From positions 1 through 64,000 of the forward strand of contig NZ_JBAKHX010000012.1 in the NCBI RefSeq assembly GCF_036906915.1: DNA of 64,000 nucleotides. The letters are read 5' to 3'. The translations under genes and the position numbers were made by a program. Below, piece after piece: positions 1-7,847 of the stretch. Every line of letters begins with the position of its first letter. The stretch's first letter is position 1. Source of the stretch: Phytohabitans sp036906915. GTDB lineage: Bacteria; Actinomycetota; Actinomycetes; Mycobacteriales; Micromonosporaceae. Below the pieces are notes generated by a model. That model was given only the letters and a program-made list of their open reading frames with translations, was not told the origin of the DNA and searched no databases.

Positions 1-274
1 CGCCGGGCGCGGCCAGCGCGCCGTCGACAGCGGCCCGCTGGGCCAGTTCGGCGAGGCCGGCGGCGTGCCGCTTGCCGAGTTCGGCGACCCGCCGGTCACG
101 TTCGGCGGCGGCCCGCGCCGGGCGCTGCCGCGCGATCTCGCGGGTGCGGGCCAGCCGCGCCCGCGCGGCGTCCACTTCGGACGTCGCCCGGTCGAGCCGC
201 ACCCGGGCCGCCGCGCGGGCGCGCGCGAGCCGCGCGCGGACCTCGACGACGACGGCAGTCCGCCTGTCAGGCAT
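1..274 (-). CDS. Coiled-coil protein, N-terminal part (runs off the window)
   Basis: Only the first 91 codons are inside the window. The protein starts MPDRRTAVVVEVRARL and is almost entirely Arg/Ala/Glu-rich heptad-like sequence, which predicts a long charged coiled coil with no membrane segment so far. Its ATG overlaps the stop of the upstream gene by 8 bp, so the two are translationally coupled. It is the last visible member of a minus-strand run with an 86-residue helical protein and a 291-residue protein. Inference only: in related actinobacteria similar coiled-coil N-termini can lead into FtsK/SpoIIIE-type ATPases. The part that would show this lies outside the window. Confidence 0.6.
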   Translation of the reverse strand, partial: MPDRRTAVVVEVRARLARARAAARVRLDRATSEVDAARARLARTREIARQRPARAAAERDRRVAELGKRHAAGLAELAQRAAVDGALAAPG

Positions 275-1142
275 TGGGCTCCGGCTGTTGTACGGGTTCG
301 GGTGCGTGGGGGTCGAGCGAGTCGGGCTCGCGGTGCAGCAGCTGCAGGAGAACGCCGGTGAGCACGCCGCTGGCCACCGCGGAGTCGGCGGGATGGGTAG
401 CGGGTTCGCCTTGAGCGCGTTCGGCCGGCGGCACCCGGCACACCCGCGCGAGCAGCGTGTCGAGCACCGCGGGCGGCAGCCCGGGGAGCAGGTCACGCAC
501 CCGCGGCCCCGCCTCGCGGGTGAGCATCGGCAGGTCGTCGGGGCCGGGCAGGTGCCGCAGCAGGTCGCTGGTCAGCCGGTGCAGAACCGGCGGTGCGAGC
601 GCCGACATGCCGAGCCCGATGGGCGCGGACGCCCCGGCGAGCTCGCGGCGCAGCCGGTCGCGGTCGCCCGCGTGTACGCCGGCGGCCACCCGGCGCATCA
701 GGTCGGCGCCCTCGGTGGCGGCGTTCCCGTTGGCCTCCGGGGGCTGCTCGTGCCCGGTCAGCTCGGACACCCGCTGCGCCCACCACTGGCCGAGCGGCGG
801 CGGCGGTGCCGAGCTGGGCGGCACCGGCCGGTCACCCTCCGCGGCCAGGCCGGCGCGCCAGGCGCCGTCGGGACCCGCCGCGCCGTCGTGTGTCAGCCCG
901 AGCGCCGTCAGGTACGCCAGGAGCGAGTCCTGCGCCACCCGTACCGCCTGCGCGGCCTGCTCGGCGTGTTCGAGTGCCCCGGCCAGCTGCGGCACACCCA
1001 TGGGGTTGCCGGACGTCTGGCGTACCCACATCAACAGCTCGCCCGCGAGCCGCAACCGCTCGACGGCGGCCGTGACGAGACCGACCGGCAGGTCGTCGGA
1101 GGTCGCCCGGACCCGGGCCCCCAGTTCCTGGATCAGCGACAT
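267..1142 (-). CDS. Uncharacterised helical protein, 291 aa
   Basis: I do not recognise this family. It begins MSLIQELGARVRAT and is alanine/leucine-rich and mostly helical. A Pro-rich linker near residues 105-115 separates an N-terminal helical half from a C-terminal half, and the tail is acidic and Pro-rich. There is no signal peptide or transmembrane segment. ATG 1142 was chosen because it lies 14 bp after the stop of the 86-residue gene; the open frame continues upstream but only into that gene. Position between a small helical-hairpin protein and a coiled-coil protein suggests a complex, possibly an ESX/type VII-like accessory set. That is inference from context. Confidence 0.65.
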   Translation of the reverse strand: MSLIQELGARVRATSDDLPVGLVTAAVERLRLAGELLMWVRQTSGNPMGVPQLAGALEHAEQAAQAVRVAQDSLLAYLTALGLTHDGAAGPDGAWRAGLAAEGDRPVPPSSAPPPPLGQWWAQRVSELTGHEQPPEANGNAATEGADLMRRVAAGVHAGDRDRLRRELAGASAPIGLGMSALAPPVLHRLTSDLLRHLPGPDDLPMLTREAGPRVRDLLPGLPPAVLDTLLARVCRVPPAERAQGEPATHPADSAVASGVLTGVLLQLLHREPDSLDPHAPEPVQQPEPNA

Positions 1143-1156
1143 GGCCCCGGCCGTTT

Positions 1157-1417
1157 CTACAGCGCCGCGACGTACGCCTGGGCTTGCTCCACCGCGGCCT
1201 GTGTCGCGGCGAGGCAGTCGTCGAGTTCCATGATCGCTTGTTGCAGCGAGGCATGCGCGCTGCTCACCGCGTCGTGGCCGCTGCCGTCCAGGGCGGCCGC
1301 CAGGCTCTGCTGCGCTTCGGCGATCTTCTCGTTCGCCGCATGCACCGCCGCCTGGCCCTCGCTCACCTGCTGGATCGCGGCATCGATGGCCGACTTGACC
1401 TCGGCGACGCTCGCCAC
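1157..1417 (-). CDS. Small helical-hairpin protein, 86 aa
   Basis: The product is two long Ala/Glu/Gln-rich helices joined by a short turn near residues 45-50 (DGSGHD). It has no Cys, no signal peptide and no membrane segment. Size and fold resemble WXG100-type proteins, but a WxG turn is absent, so the type VII link is only a guess. The GTG start is supported by a strong AGGAGG site 7 nt upstream. The gene is followed after 14 bp by the 291-residue gene, indicating an operon. Confidence 0.7.
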   Translation of the reverse strand: MASVAEVKSAIDAAIQQVSEGQAAVHAANEKIAEAQQSLAAALDGSGHDAVSSAHASLQQAIMELDDCLAATQAAVEQAQAYVAAL

Positions 1418-1475
1418 GGGGGAACCTCCTGGGGGTGGGGAGCCGCCATTCCATCATAGGTGCGGCGGGCGTTTC

Positions 1476-1835
1476 TCACCCCGGTGTCCTTATTGATCGT
1501 GGTCCGCGAACGTCAGCACCGAGCGACTTCACCCGTTCGCGCAGGCCGCGGTCGGCGGTGACCACGACGACCTGCCGGCCCTGCCCCTCATCGCGCACCA
1601 GGTCGACGATCGCGTCGTCGCCCGACCCGTCGGCGGACACGACGCGTACTGCCTCGGTCGACTCCAGGCCGCGTGCGGCACCCTCGACGACGAGGACTAC
1701 CTCGTCCGCGTCGAGCCCCTTCAGCGAGTCGCGCAGCCGGCGCGCCGCACCGGCCCTGTCACGCCACCAGCCGTCGGGCCGCGACCCCACGACGTTCGCC
1801 CCGTCGATGATGAGCAGATCAGTTGGTTCTGTCAC
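1476..1835 (-). CDS. NYN/PIN-like domain protein
   Basis: This 119-residue protein starts TEPTDLLIIDGANVVGSRPDGWW, the conserved N-terminal acidic loop of NYN/PIN-fold (YacP-like) nucleases. Further acidic residues appear in SGDDAIVDLV and VVTADRGLRERV, consistent with a metal-dependent nuclease centre. It therefore probably acts on RNA in the cytoplasm, but no substrate can be named. The GTG start overlaps the stop of the LysR gene (GTGA), so the two are co-translated. Such proteins are widespread and uncharacterised in actinobacteria, and older annotations call them NTP pyrophosphohydrolases. Confidence 0.75.
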   Translation of the reverse strand: MTEPTDLLIIDGANVVGSRPDGWWRDRAGAARRLRDSLKGLDADEVVLVVEGAARGLESTEAVRVVSADGSGDDAIVDLVRDEGQGRQVVVVTADRGLRERVKSLGADVRGPRSIRTPG

Positions 1836-2863
1836 GAGGAGACCGGTTCGGGATCTGGCTCTTCGTCCGACAAAGCGGGCAAGGCTGGCATTATCGGGTC
1901 GATAGGCGCGGACGAGCCGAACGCTGGGTGGCTGCGCAGCCACTCTTGGTACTTGGGGGCGCGCGCGACGATGTCTCCATGTGCGGCGACCGCGTGCCCC
2001 AGCACGTCGTCGGCGAACTTGGCGGCGAGGGTGTCGGGATGCCAGCCCAGCAGCAGCCGCCAGCGCAGCGGCACGCCCGCGAGGGGCCGGGTCACCAGCC
2101 CGGGCAGCGGGCGGAACGTCGCCTGGCACAGCGCGACCGCCTCACCCGACTCGACCATGTCGATGCAGCCCCGGATGTCCGTCTCGTACAGCTTGCGAGG
2201 CGTGAACCCCGACCGGGCGCAGGCCGCGGCGAAGCAGTCCGCGAAGCACCCGTCACCAGGCGCGCCGACCCATTGCGCCTCCGCGAGGTCGCCCAGCGGC
2301 ACCTCGTCGACCTCGGCGAGCGGGTGCTGCGCGGGCAGCATCACGAACACGGCGTCGACCGCCACGACCCGCCAGGCCAACCCGTGCGCGGCCGACGGCG
2401 CCGCGTCGCCGCAGACACCGACGAGCACGTAGTCGAGGCGGCCGCTGAGCACCATCTGGGCCAGCTCGTCGGCGTACCAGGAGGCGTAGGTGCTGATCTG
2501 CGCCTGTGGCTGGGCGTTGGCGAGCCGGTGCACCAAGCCGCCGACGATCGGGCTGTTGGCGCCGCCGACCCGGTACCGGCTCATGGTGTCGCCGGTCCCG
2601 GCCAGCCGCGCGGCCTCGTCCTGTAGGCCCTTCATCGCGGGCAGCAACACCCGCGCCCTGGCCAGCACCAGCTCGCCGAGCGCCGTGGGGCGGGCGCCGC
2701 GCCGGTCGCGCTCGAAGAGGGGCCCGCCGAGCGTGCGCTCGATCCGCTGGAGCTGCGCGGTCAGCGCTGGTTGCGCTAACCCGAGTTGCGAGGCCGCCTT
2801 GGTCACGCTGCCGGTTTCGGCGATCGCGACGACGACCTTCAGGTGGCGTAACTCCAGGTTCAT
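1832..2863 (-). CDS. LysR-family transcriptional regulator
   Basis: The start at ATG 2863 gives MNLELRHLKVVVAIAETGSV, the canonical LysR winged helix-turn-helix beginning; residues 1-60 hold the HTH (TKAASQLGLAQPALTAQLQR). Residues 90-300 form a periplasmic-binding-like effector domain. The 343-residue length is slightly above the usual 300 because of an acidic Pro-rich tail. The effector is unknown. Its stop overlaps the start of the NYN gene, an uncommon LysR partner. A perfect 16-bp palindrome lies about 78 bp upstream of the start and is a candidate autoregulatory operator. Confidence 0.88.
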   Translation of the reverse strand: MNLELRHLKVVVAIAETGSVTKAASQLGLAQPALTAQLQRIERTLGGPLFERDRRGARPTALGELVLARARVLLPAMKGLQDEAARLAGTGDTMSRYRVGGANSPIVGGLVHRLANAQPQAQISTYASWYADELAQMVLSGRLDYVLVGVCGDAAPSAAHGLAWRVVAVDAVFVMLPAQHPLAEVDEVPLGDLAEAQWVGAPGDGCFADCFAAACARSGFTPRKLYETDIRGCIDMVESGEAVALCQATFRPLPGLVTRPLAGVPLRWRLLLGWHPDTLAAKFADDVLGHAVAAHGDIVARAPKYQEWLRSHPAFGSSAPIDPIMPALPALSDEEPDPEPVSS

Positions 2864-2940
2864 AGCGTGACGGTAGGACCAACGTGGGATCACCGGAAGT
2901 CCTTCGGGCTGTGAAAGGTCCCCCAAAGGCCAGGTAGGTT

Positions 2941-2956
2941 GTAACCGATCGGTTAC
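2941..2956. promoter_or_regulatory. Perfect 16-bp palindrome, candidate operator
   Basis: GTAACCGATCGGTTAC is perfectly self-complementary and lies in the 101-bp gap between the hemerythrin stop and the LysR start. Flanking AGG and CCT extend the dyad weakly. The placement suits an operator for LysR or for the hemerythrin-LysR boundary. The spacing of its T and A (12 nt between) is one longer than the classic T-N11-A LysR box, so a different regulator is possible. Confidence 0.5.
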
Positions 2957-2964
2957 CGCCTTGA

Positions 2965-3561
2965 TCAAAAAAGCCGATCCTCGCGCCGGGCGTCCAGGTC
3001 CCTGGCGCGTGTCCGGCGGCCCGTAAACGCGTCCCGTAGCCGGTCAAGCACCCCGAGTGCGGGATCCGCGACCTTGTTCCACGGCGGCTTGGCGGGCGCC
3101 TTCGGGTGCGGGCGGGTCGGCGCCGCCTCCTCGGCGACCTCCACCCTGTTTCCGAGCCGGATCAGCTCGGCGGGTGGCGTGGCCGCCGCGAGCGCGGCGA
3201 GCATGTCCTCCACCGACGCGGCGTGCTCGCGAAGACCGCGGGCGATCTCGGGGCCGGGGCGGCGGAGGGCGCGGCGCAAGGCCCGCCCGGCGGCGATCTC
3301 GCGATCGACGGCGCCGGCGCCGCGCATGCGCCGGATGACCGGGTACAGGTACTGCTCCTCGGCGGACAGGTGGCGGGCCACGGTTGCCGCCAGTACGTCG
3401 GCGATCTCGCGGCGCCGGCGGGGCGTGATCGCGGGGTCGGCGAGCCGCACGCACAGGTCCGCGATCGTGGCGTGCTCCCCCGCGAGCACGTCGACCACGC
3501 TGCGCCCGCCCGGCTGCCAGGTCACTCCGGCGGGTGTTGGTGGCAGTGGTGGCAGCGTCAT
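2965..3561 (-). CDS. Hemerythrin HHE domain protein
   Basis: A 198-residue cytoplasmic protein with a four-helix hemerythrin-like core. Candidate di-iron ligands are in GEHATIADL (about residue 29), RHLSAEEQYLYP (about 66) and REHAASVEDML. The C-terminal 50 residues are basic and Pro-rich. Members bind oxygen or sense NO, oxygen or iron; the role here cannot be specified. ATG 3561 starts MTLPPLPPTP. The frame stays open further upstream, but that part is basic, untypical sequence. The divergent neighbour is the SGNH hydrolase. Confidence 0.8.
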   Translation of the reverse strand: MTLPPLPPTPAGVTWQPGGRSVVDVLAGEHATIADLCVRLADPAITPRRRREIADVLAATVARHLSAEEQYLYPVIRRMRGAGAVDREIAAGRALRRALRRPGPEIARGLREHAASVEDMLAALAAATPPAELIRLGNRVEVAEEAAPTRPHPKAPAKPPWNKVADPALGVLDRLRDAFTGRRTRARDLDARREDRLF

Positions 3562-3586
3562 CACGCCTGAATACCCCGCGCGTCCC

Positions 3587-3603
3587 TTCCGGGAAACCCG
3601 GAA
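3587..3603. promoter_or_regulatory. Inverted repeat in the divergent hemerythrin/SGNH promoter region
   Basis: TTCCGGGAAACCCGGAA is a 7-bp inverted repeat around AAA, lying 26 bp upstream of the hemerythrin start and 82 bp upstream of the divergent SGNH hydrolase start. It could be an operator for either gene. There is no further evidence. Confidence 0.35.
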
Positions 3604-3684
3604 ACGGTTGTGCACAGTGTGACGACACCACTACCGTCTGATTACCCCTGCAACTCCGGCTCCCCGCGTAACGGAGGTGTACCC

Positions 3685-4512
3685 ATGCCACTCCCGCGTC
3701 GCCTGTCTGCCGTCCTGGCCGCCACCCTCGCGGCCGTGCTCCTCACGCCACAGGCGGCTGACGCCGCGCCGCCCGCCCCCTCGTCGATGGCCAGCCTTGG
3801 CGACTCGATCACCCGCGCGTTCAACGCCTGCGGGTTCTACGTCGACTGCCCGTCGCGTTCGTTCAGCACCGGCACCGCCCCCTCGATCAACAGCCACTAC
3901 CAGCGCGTACTGGCCGTCAACCCGGCCATCGCCGGGCGCAACCACAACGACGCCCGCTCCGGCGCGACCTCCGCCGACATGGCCGGCCAGGCCGCCACCG
4001 CCGTCGGGCAGGGCGTCGACTACGTCACGATCCTGATCGGCGCCAACGACGCCTGCGCGAGCAGCGAGGCCGGCATGACGCCGGTGTCGACGTTCCGCAG
4101 CCGGATCGACACGGCCCTCGACACCCTGAAGTCGGGCCTGCCGCAGGCCCGCGTCCTCGTGATCAGCATCCCCGACCTCAAGCGGCTCTGGCAGGTCGGC
4201 AAGGGCAACGTGCTGGCCCGCAGCGCGTGGGCGTTGCTCAGCATCTGCCAGTCCATGCTGGCCAATCCCACCTCCACGGCCGCCGCCGACAACGCGCGCC
4301 GCGACCGGGTACGCCAGCGTGTGATCGACTACAACACCCAGCTGGCGCAGGCGTGCGCGGCCTACGGGCCGAACTGCGACTTCGACGGCAACGCGGTGTT
4401 CAACTACCCGTTCACCCTCAGTCAGGTCTCCGGCTGGGACTACTTCCATCCCAACGCCGGCGGGCAGACGGTGCTGGCGTCCGTTTCCTACCAGGCGGGG
4501 TTCGGCTGGTAA
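3685..4512 (+). CDS. Secreted SGNH/GDSL hydrolase
   Basis: Residues 1-28 form a signal peptide (basic MPLPRR, hydrophobic core, cleavage near ADAAPPA). The mature part has the SGNH blocks: nucleophile Ser in LGDSIT, block III GAND (IGANDACAS) and the catalytic Asp/His in DYFHPN near the C-terminus. It is predicted to be an extracellular lipase or esterase; substrate unknown. At least four cysteines suggest disulfides. ATG 3685 is preferred over the upstream in-frame start because it gives the signal peptide and has GGAGG 7 nt upstream. Confidence 0.88.
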   Translation: MPLPRRLSAVLAATLAAVLLTPQAADAAPPAPSSMASLGDSITRAFNACGFYVDCPSRSFSTGTAPSINSHYQRVLAVNPAIAGRNHNDARSGATSADMAGQAATAVGQGVDYVTILIGANDACASSEAGMTPVSTFRSRIDTALDTLKSGLPQARVLVISIPDLKRLWQVGKGNVLARSAWALLSICQSMLANPTSTAAADNARRDRVRQRVIDYNTQLAQACAAYGPNCDFDGNAVFNYPFTLSQVSGWDYFHPNAGGQTVLASVSYQAGFGW

Positions 4513-4521
4513 GAAGAGTGG

Positions 4522-5826
4522 ATGAGAACCGCCGTCGACGAGGTCGTCGACATCTGCCGTGACCTGCTGCGCATAGACACCACCAACACCGGCGACCTCG
4601 CCACGAGCGCGGGGGAGCGGGTGGCCGCGGAGTACGTGGCCGCGCAGCTCGCGGAGGTCGGCGTCGACGCCGAACTGCACGAGTCCGCGCCCGGCCGGGC
4701 CAACCTGGTCGCCCGGATACCCGGCAGCGACCCCGCCCGGCCGGCGCTGCTCGTGCACGGCCACCTCGACGTCGTGCCGGCCGAGGCCAGCGAGTGGTCG
4801 GTCCCCCCCTTCTCCGGCGAGCTGCGCGACGGGTTCCTGTGGGGCCGCGGCGCGATCGACATGAAGGACTTCGACGCCATGGTGCTCGCCGTGGTCCGCC
4901 AGTGGCAGCGCACCGGCGTCCGCCCGCCCCGCGACATCGTGCTGGCGTTCACGGCCGACGAGGAGGCCGGCGGCGAGTACGGCGCACACTTCCTCGTCGA
5001 CAACCACCGCGACCTGCTCGACGGCTGCACCGAGGCGATCGGCGAGGTCGGCGGCTTCTCGTACACGGTGAGCAGCGACCTGCGCCTGTACCTGGTGGAG
5101 ACCGCCGAAAAGGGGATCAACTGGCTGCGCCTGCACGCCAGGGGTCGCCCCGGGCACGGCTCGATGGTGCACGACGACAACGCGGTGACCGCGCTCGCCG
5201 AGGCCGTGGCCCGGGTGGGGCGGCACCGGTTCCCGATCGTGGTCACCCCGACGGTCCGCGCGTTCCTCGAGGAGATCGGCGAGGTGCTGGGCATCGAGAT
5301 CGACCCGGACGATCCCGAGCTCGCGATCAGCAAGCTCGGGCCGATCGCCAACCTCATCGGCGCGACCATCCGTAACACCGCCAACCCGACGCGCCTCGCC
5401 GCCGGGTACAAGGACAACGTGATCCCCAGCCGCGCATCGGCGACCATCGACTGCCGCACCCTGCCAGGCCAGGCCGAGCTCTTCCTGGAGCAGCTCCGCG
5501 ACGTGATCGGCCCCGACCTGGAGATCGAGCACGTGACCCGGCAGCCCGCCCTGGAGACCACGTTCGACGGCGCCCTGGTCGACGCGATGGCAGACGCCCT
5601 GCGCGCCGAAGACCCGGGCGCCCGGCCCGTGCCGTACATGCTCTCCGGCGGGACCGACGCCAAGGCGTTCAACCGGCTGGGCATACGCTGCTTCGGCTTC
5701 GCCCCGTTGCGCCTGCCCGCCGACCTGAACTTCTCGGCGTTGTTCCACGGCATTGACGAGCGGGTCCCGGTCGAGGGACTACAGTTCGGCGTGCGAGTGC
5801 TCGACCGTTTCCTGCGTAATAGCTGA
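4522..5826 (+). CDS. M20 family zinc metallopeptidase/deacylase
   Basis: A full-length 434-residue M20 enzyme (carboxypeptidase, dipeptidase or ArgE/DapE-like deacylase). It shows LLVHGHLDVVP (about residue 80, first zinc His and Asp), GRGAIDMKDF (bridging Asp), ADEEAGG (catalytic Glu and zinc ligand) and a dimerisation/lid domain with GRPGHGS. No signal peptide, so cytoplasmic. It follows the SGNH gene by 9 bp with a weak AAGAAGAG site. Substrate class cannot be decided. The last codons and stop are duplicated just downstream. Confidence 0.88.
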   Translation: MRTAVDEVVDICRDLLRIDTTNTGDLATSAGERVAAEYVAAQLAEVGVDAELHESAPGRANLVARIPGSDPARPALLVHGHLDVVPAEASEWSVPPFSGELRDGFLWGRGAIDMKDFDAMVLAVVRQWQRTGVRPPRDIVLAFTADEEAGGEYGAHFLVDNHRDLLDGCTEAIGEVGGFSYTVSSDLRLYLVETAEKGINWLRLHARGRPGHGSMVHDDNAVTALAEAVARVGRHRFPIVVTPTVRAFLEEIGEVLGIEIDPDDPELAISKLGPIANLIGATIRNTANPTRLAAGYKDNVIPSRASATIDCRTLPGQAELFLEQLRDVIGPDLEIEHVTRQPALETTFDGALVDAMADALRAEDPGARPVPYMLSGGTDAKAFNRLGIRCFGFAPLRLPADLNFSALFHGIDERVPVEGLQFGVRVLDRFLRNS

Positions 5827-5846
5827 TCTGCCTGCGTAACAGCTGA
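5811..5846 (+). repeat. Tandem duplication of the M20 stop region
   Basis: CCTGCGTAATAGCTGA (5811-5826, containing the stop) recurs as CCTGCGTAACAGCTGA at 5831-5846, with one difference. The second copy is non-coding and ends 19 bp before the next start codon. It looks like a recent slippage duplication. Confidence 0.7.
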
Positions 5847-5865
5847 GAAGGGACCTCCGATAACC

Positions 5866-6552
5866 ATGACCGACCAGCACGCGGATCTCGACGCCGCCCT
5901 GGAGCGGGTGATAGAAGCGGCGCGCAGCCACCTTGTGGCGGTCAAGGCCGCCGAGGGCCGCATCGACGACGACGACGTCTGGCAGGCGTACGTCAACCTC
6001 AACAACGCCTCCTTCGAATACGACGAGCTGCTGCTCGACGCGTTCGGCGAGGTCACGCCGTGGGACGTGGAGTCGATCGACCCGGACGAGGCCGACGAGC
6101 GCTTCGGCGTTGGGCTGGGCGGCATCGACGGCGAGGAGCCCACCGACCCGCACCCGCAGGTCATCTCGGTACGCCAGCGCCGCGACTACCGCGTTCCGAG
6201 CGTGGCCGCGCTGGTCAGGGTCGCCGAGGCGGCCCGCCGGTCGGGTCTGCCCGACGACGAGGAAGAGGAGTCAGAGCCGGTGGTCGGCGTCGGCGACGCG
6301 GTGCTCGAGCTGCTACAGGCCGGTGACGGCTCACTGGGAGCGCTCGACATCCCGGAGCTGGAGCCGCTCGACGGGGTCGTGATGGTCAGCGAGGTCACCG
6401 ACGCGCTCGATCTGGAGGCCTTCGAGGAGACCGACGCGACCGGGCCGTTCCAGCCGGGCAGCGAAGACCGGCTCGTCGGCCGGCTCGACGAGCACCCCTA
6501 CCTCGCGCTCGACCTTGAAGAGGACGAAGAAGAGCTGGAGGCTCGCTCCTAG
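5866..6552 (+). CDS. Conserved acidic hypothetical protein, 228 aa
   Basis: A very acidic protein (Asp/Glu-rich, especially residues 120-140 and the C-terminus EEDEEELEARS) without signal peptide or membrane segment. An N-terminal helical stretch (TDQHADLDAALERVIEAAR) and VWQAYVNLNNASFEYDELL precede a loosely structured remainder. Similar proteins occur throughout actinobacteria and older annotations call them primosomal protein without evidence. An AGAAGGGA ribosome site precedes the ATG. It converges on the DUF5703 gene with a 9-bp gap. Function unknown. Confidence 0.8.
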   Translation: MTDQHADLDAALERVIEAARSHLVAVKAAEGRIDDDDVWQAYVNLNNASFEYDELLLDAFGEVTPWDVESIDPDEADERFGVGLGGIDGEEPTDPHPQVISVRQRRDYRVPSVAALVRVAEAARRSGLPDDEEEESEPVVGVGDAVLELLQAGDGSLGALDIPELEPLDGVVMVSEVTDALDLEAFEETDATGPFQPGSEDRLVGRLDEHPYLALDLEEDEEELEARS

Positions 6553-6561
6553 CAGGAGCTT

Positions 6562-6753
6562 CTAATACGAGAGGCCCGGTTGCGGCTGGTTGTTCACCCG
6601 ACGGCGCAGCACCACCTGCCGCGTCCCGTCGCGAAACAGCCGCACCCGGGCCAGCTCCCAACCGGAGAACTCCGCCTGGATCGCCAGTTGCACCGTCGCG
6701 GTCACCCTGTCGACATTCGGTGGTAACCGCAACGGCGCGTACTCGTAGTCCAT
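6562..6753 (-). CDS. DUF5703 family protein
   Basis: This 63-residue protein begins MDYEYAPLRLPPNVDR and contains GWELARVRLFRDGTR followed by a basic RRRV segment. It matches the actinobacterial DUF5703 family (Tyr-Glu-Tyr start, GxWEL, basic C-terminus) in length and pattern. There is no known function. It lies 33 bp downstream of the aldo/keto reductase gene on the same strand and may be co-transcribed with it. Confidence 0.8.
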   Translation of the reverse strand: MDYEYAPLRLPPNVDRVTATVQLAIQAEFSGWELARVRLFRDGTRQVVLRRRVNNQPQPGLSY

Positions 6754-6786
6754 GCGCCCTATATTGCCCAGCCTTTTTTGGCTGCG

Positions 6787-7758
6787 CTAGCCTTCCCGCT
6801 CGGGATAACCCAGCGGAATAGCGGACACATCCTCCAGAGCCTGGGTGATCTCCGCCGGAAGGGTCATCTCCTCCACCTGCAGCGCCCCCAGCAGCTGCCC
6901 GACGGTGCGCGCACCGAGGATCGGGGCGACCACGCCCGGCCGGTCACGGATCCAGGCCAGCGCCACCTCCATCGGCGACACGCCCAGGCCGGAAGCCGCC
7001 GTCGAGACCGCCTCGACGATGCTGGAGCAGCGCGGCTCCAGGTACGGCTCCACGAACGGGCCGAAGTGCGGCGAGGCGGCACGCGAGTCGGCGGGGCGCC
7101 CATGGCGGTACTTGCCGGTGAGCACCCCGCGACCCAGCGGCGACCAGGGCAGCACACCCAAGCCCAGCGCGGTGCACGCGGGCAGCACCTCGCGCTCGAT
7201 CCCGCGCTCCAGCAGCGAGTACTCGACCTGCGTCGCCACGACCGGCGCACGGCCCGGAAACGCGGCCTGCCAGGTGGCCGCCTGCGCGGTCTGCCAGGCG
7301 GAGAAGTTCGACACCCCGACGTACCGGACGCGGCCGCTCGCCACCGCGTGGTCGAGCGCGGTCAGCGTCTCCTCCAAGGGCGTGTCCGGGTCGTATCCGT
7401 GCACCTGCCACAGGTCGACGTGGTCGGTGCCGAGCCGGCGCAGCGAGGCGTCGAGGCTGCGCAGCAGGTGACCGCGGGAGCCGTCGCGACGGCGGCCGAA
7501 GCCCGGCCGCAGCCCCGCCTTGGTGGCGATCAGCATCTCGTCGCGGGGCACGAGCGCACCGAGCAGCGAGCCGATCACCGCTTCGGCCTCGCCGTCGGCG
7601 TACACGTCGGCGGTGTCGACGAGGGTGCCGCCGGCGTCCAGAAAGCTCTTGAGCTGCGCGGCCGCGTCGTCGGGGTCCGTGTCCCGACCCCAGGTCATGG
7701 TGCCGAGCGCGAGCCTGGACACCGCCAGCCCGCTGCGCCCGAGCGGTCGCTGCTGCAT
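6787..7758 (-). CDS. Aldo/keto reductase
   Basis: A complete 323-residue TIM-barrel oxidoreductase using NADPH. The catalytic tetrad is visible: Asp and Tyr in VDTADVYADG, Lys in ATKAG, His in QVHGYDP. Cofactor-binding features include VGVSNFSAW and PILGARTVGQL. The sequence is closest to YghZ/general stress AKRs, but the substrate cannot be inferred. It is divergent from the F420-type oxidoreductase. Confidence 0.9.
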   Translation of the reverse strand: MQQRPLGRSGLAVSRLALGTMTWGRDTDPDDAAAQLKSFLDAGGTLVDTADVYADGEAEAVIGSLLGALVPRDEMLIATKAGLRPGFGRRRDGSRGHLLRSLDASLRRLGTDHVDLWQVHGYDPDTPLEETLTALDHAVASGRVRYVGVSNFSAWQTAQAATWQAAFPGRAPVVATQVEYSLLERGIEREVLPACTALGLGVLPWSPLGRGVLTGKYRHGRPADSRAASPHFGPFVEPYLEPRCSSIVEAVSTAASGLGVSPMEVALAWIRDRPGVVAPILGARTVGQLLGALQVEEMTLPAEITQALEDVSAIPLGYPEREG

Positions 7759-7847
7759 GGGTGAACCTTATTCAACCCGGTGTCACTGTCCAGTGGGCTA
7801 CCTGGATTGCGTACCCTGGTGCGACCCGTGGGAGGTTGGGGGAGGAC

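Noticed and set aside
72..1496. 474-codon plus-strand frame at the window start
   Set aside because: Low-complexity Arg/Ala/Gly shadow over three minus-strand genes that have ribosome sites or coupled starts.
3631..5748. Long minus-strand open frame of about 705 codons antisense to the SGNH and M20 genes
   Set aside because: High-GC shadow frame with no domain; the plus strand encodes two clear enzymes with intact motifs.
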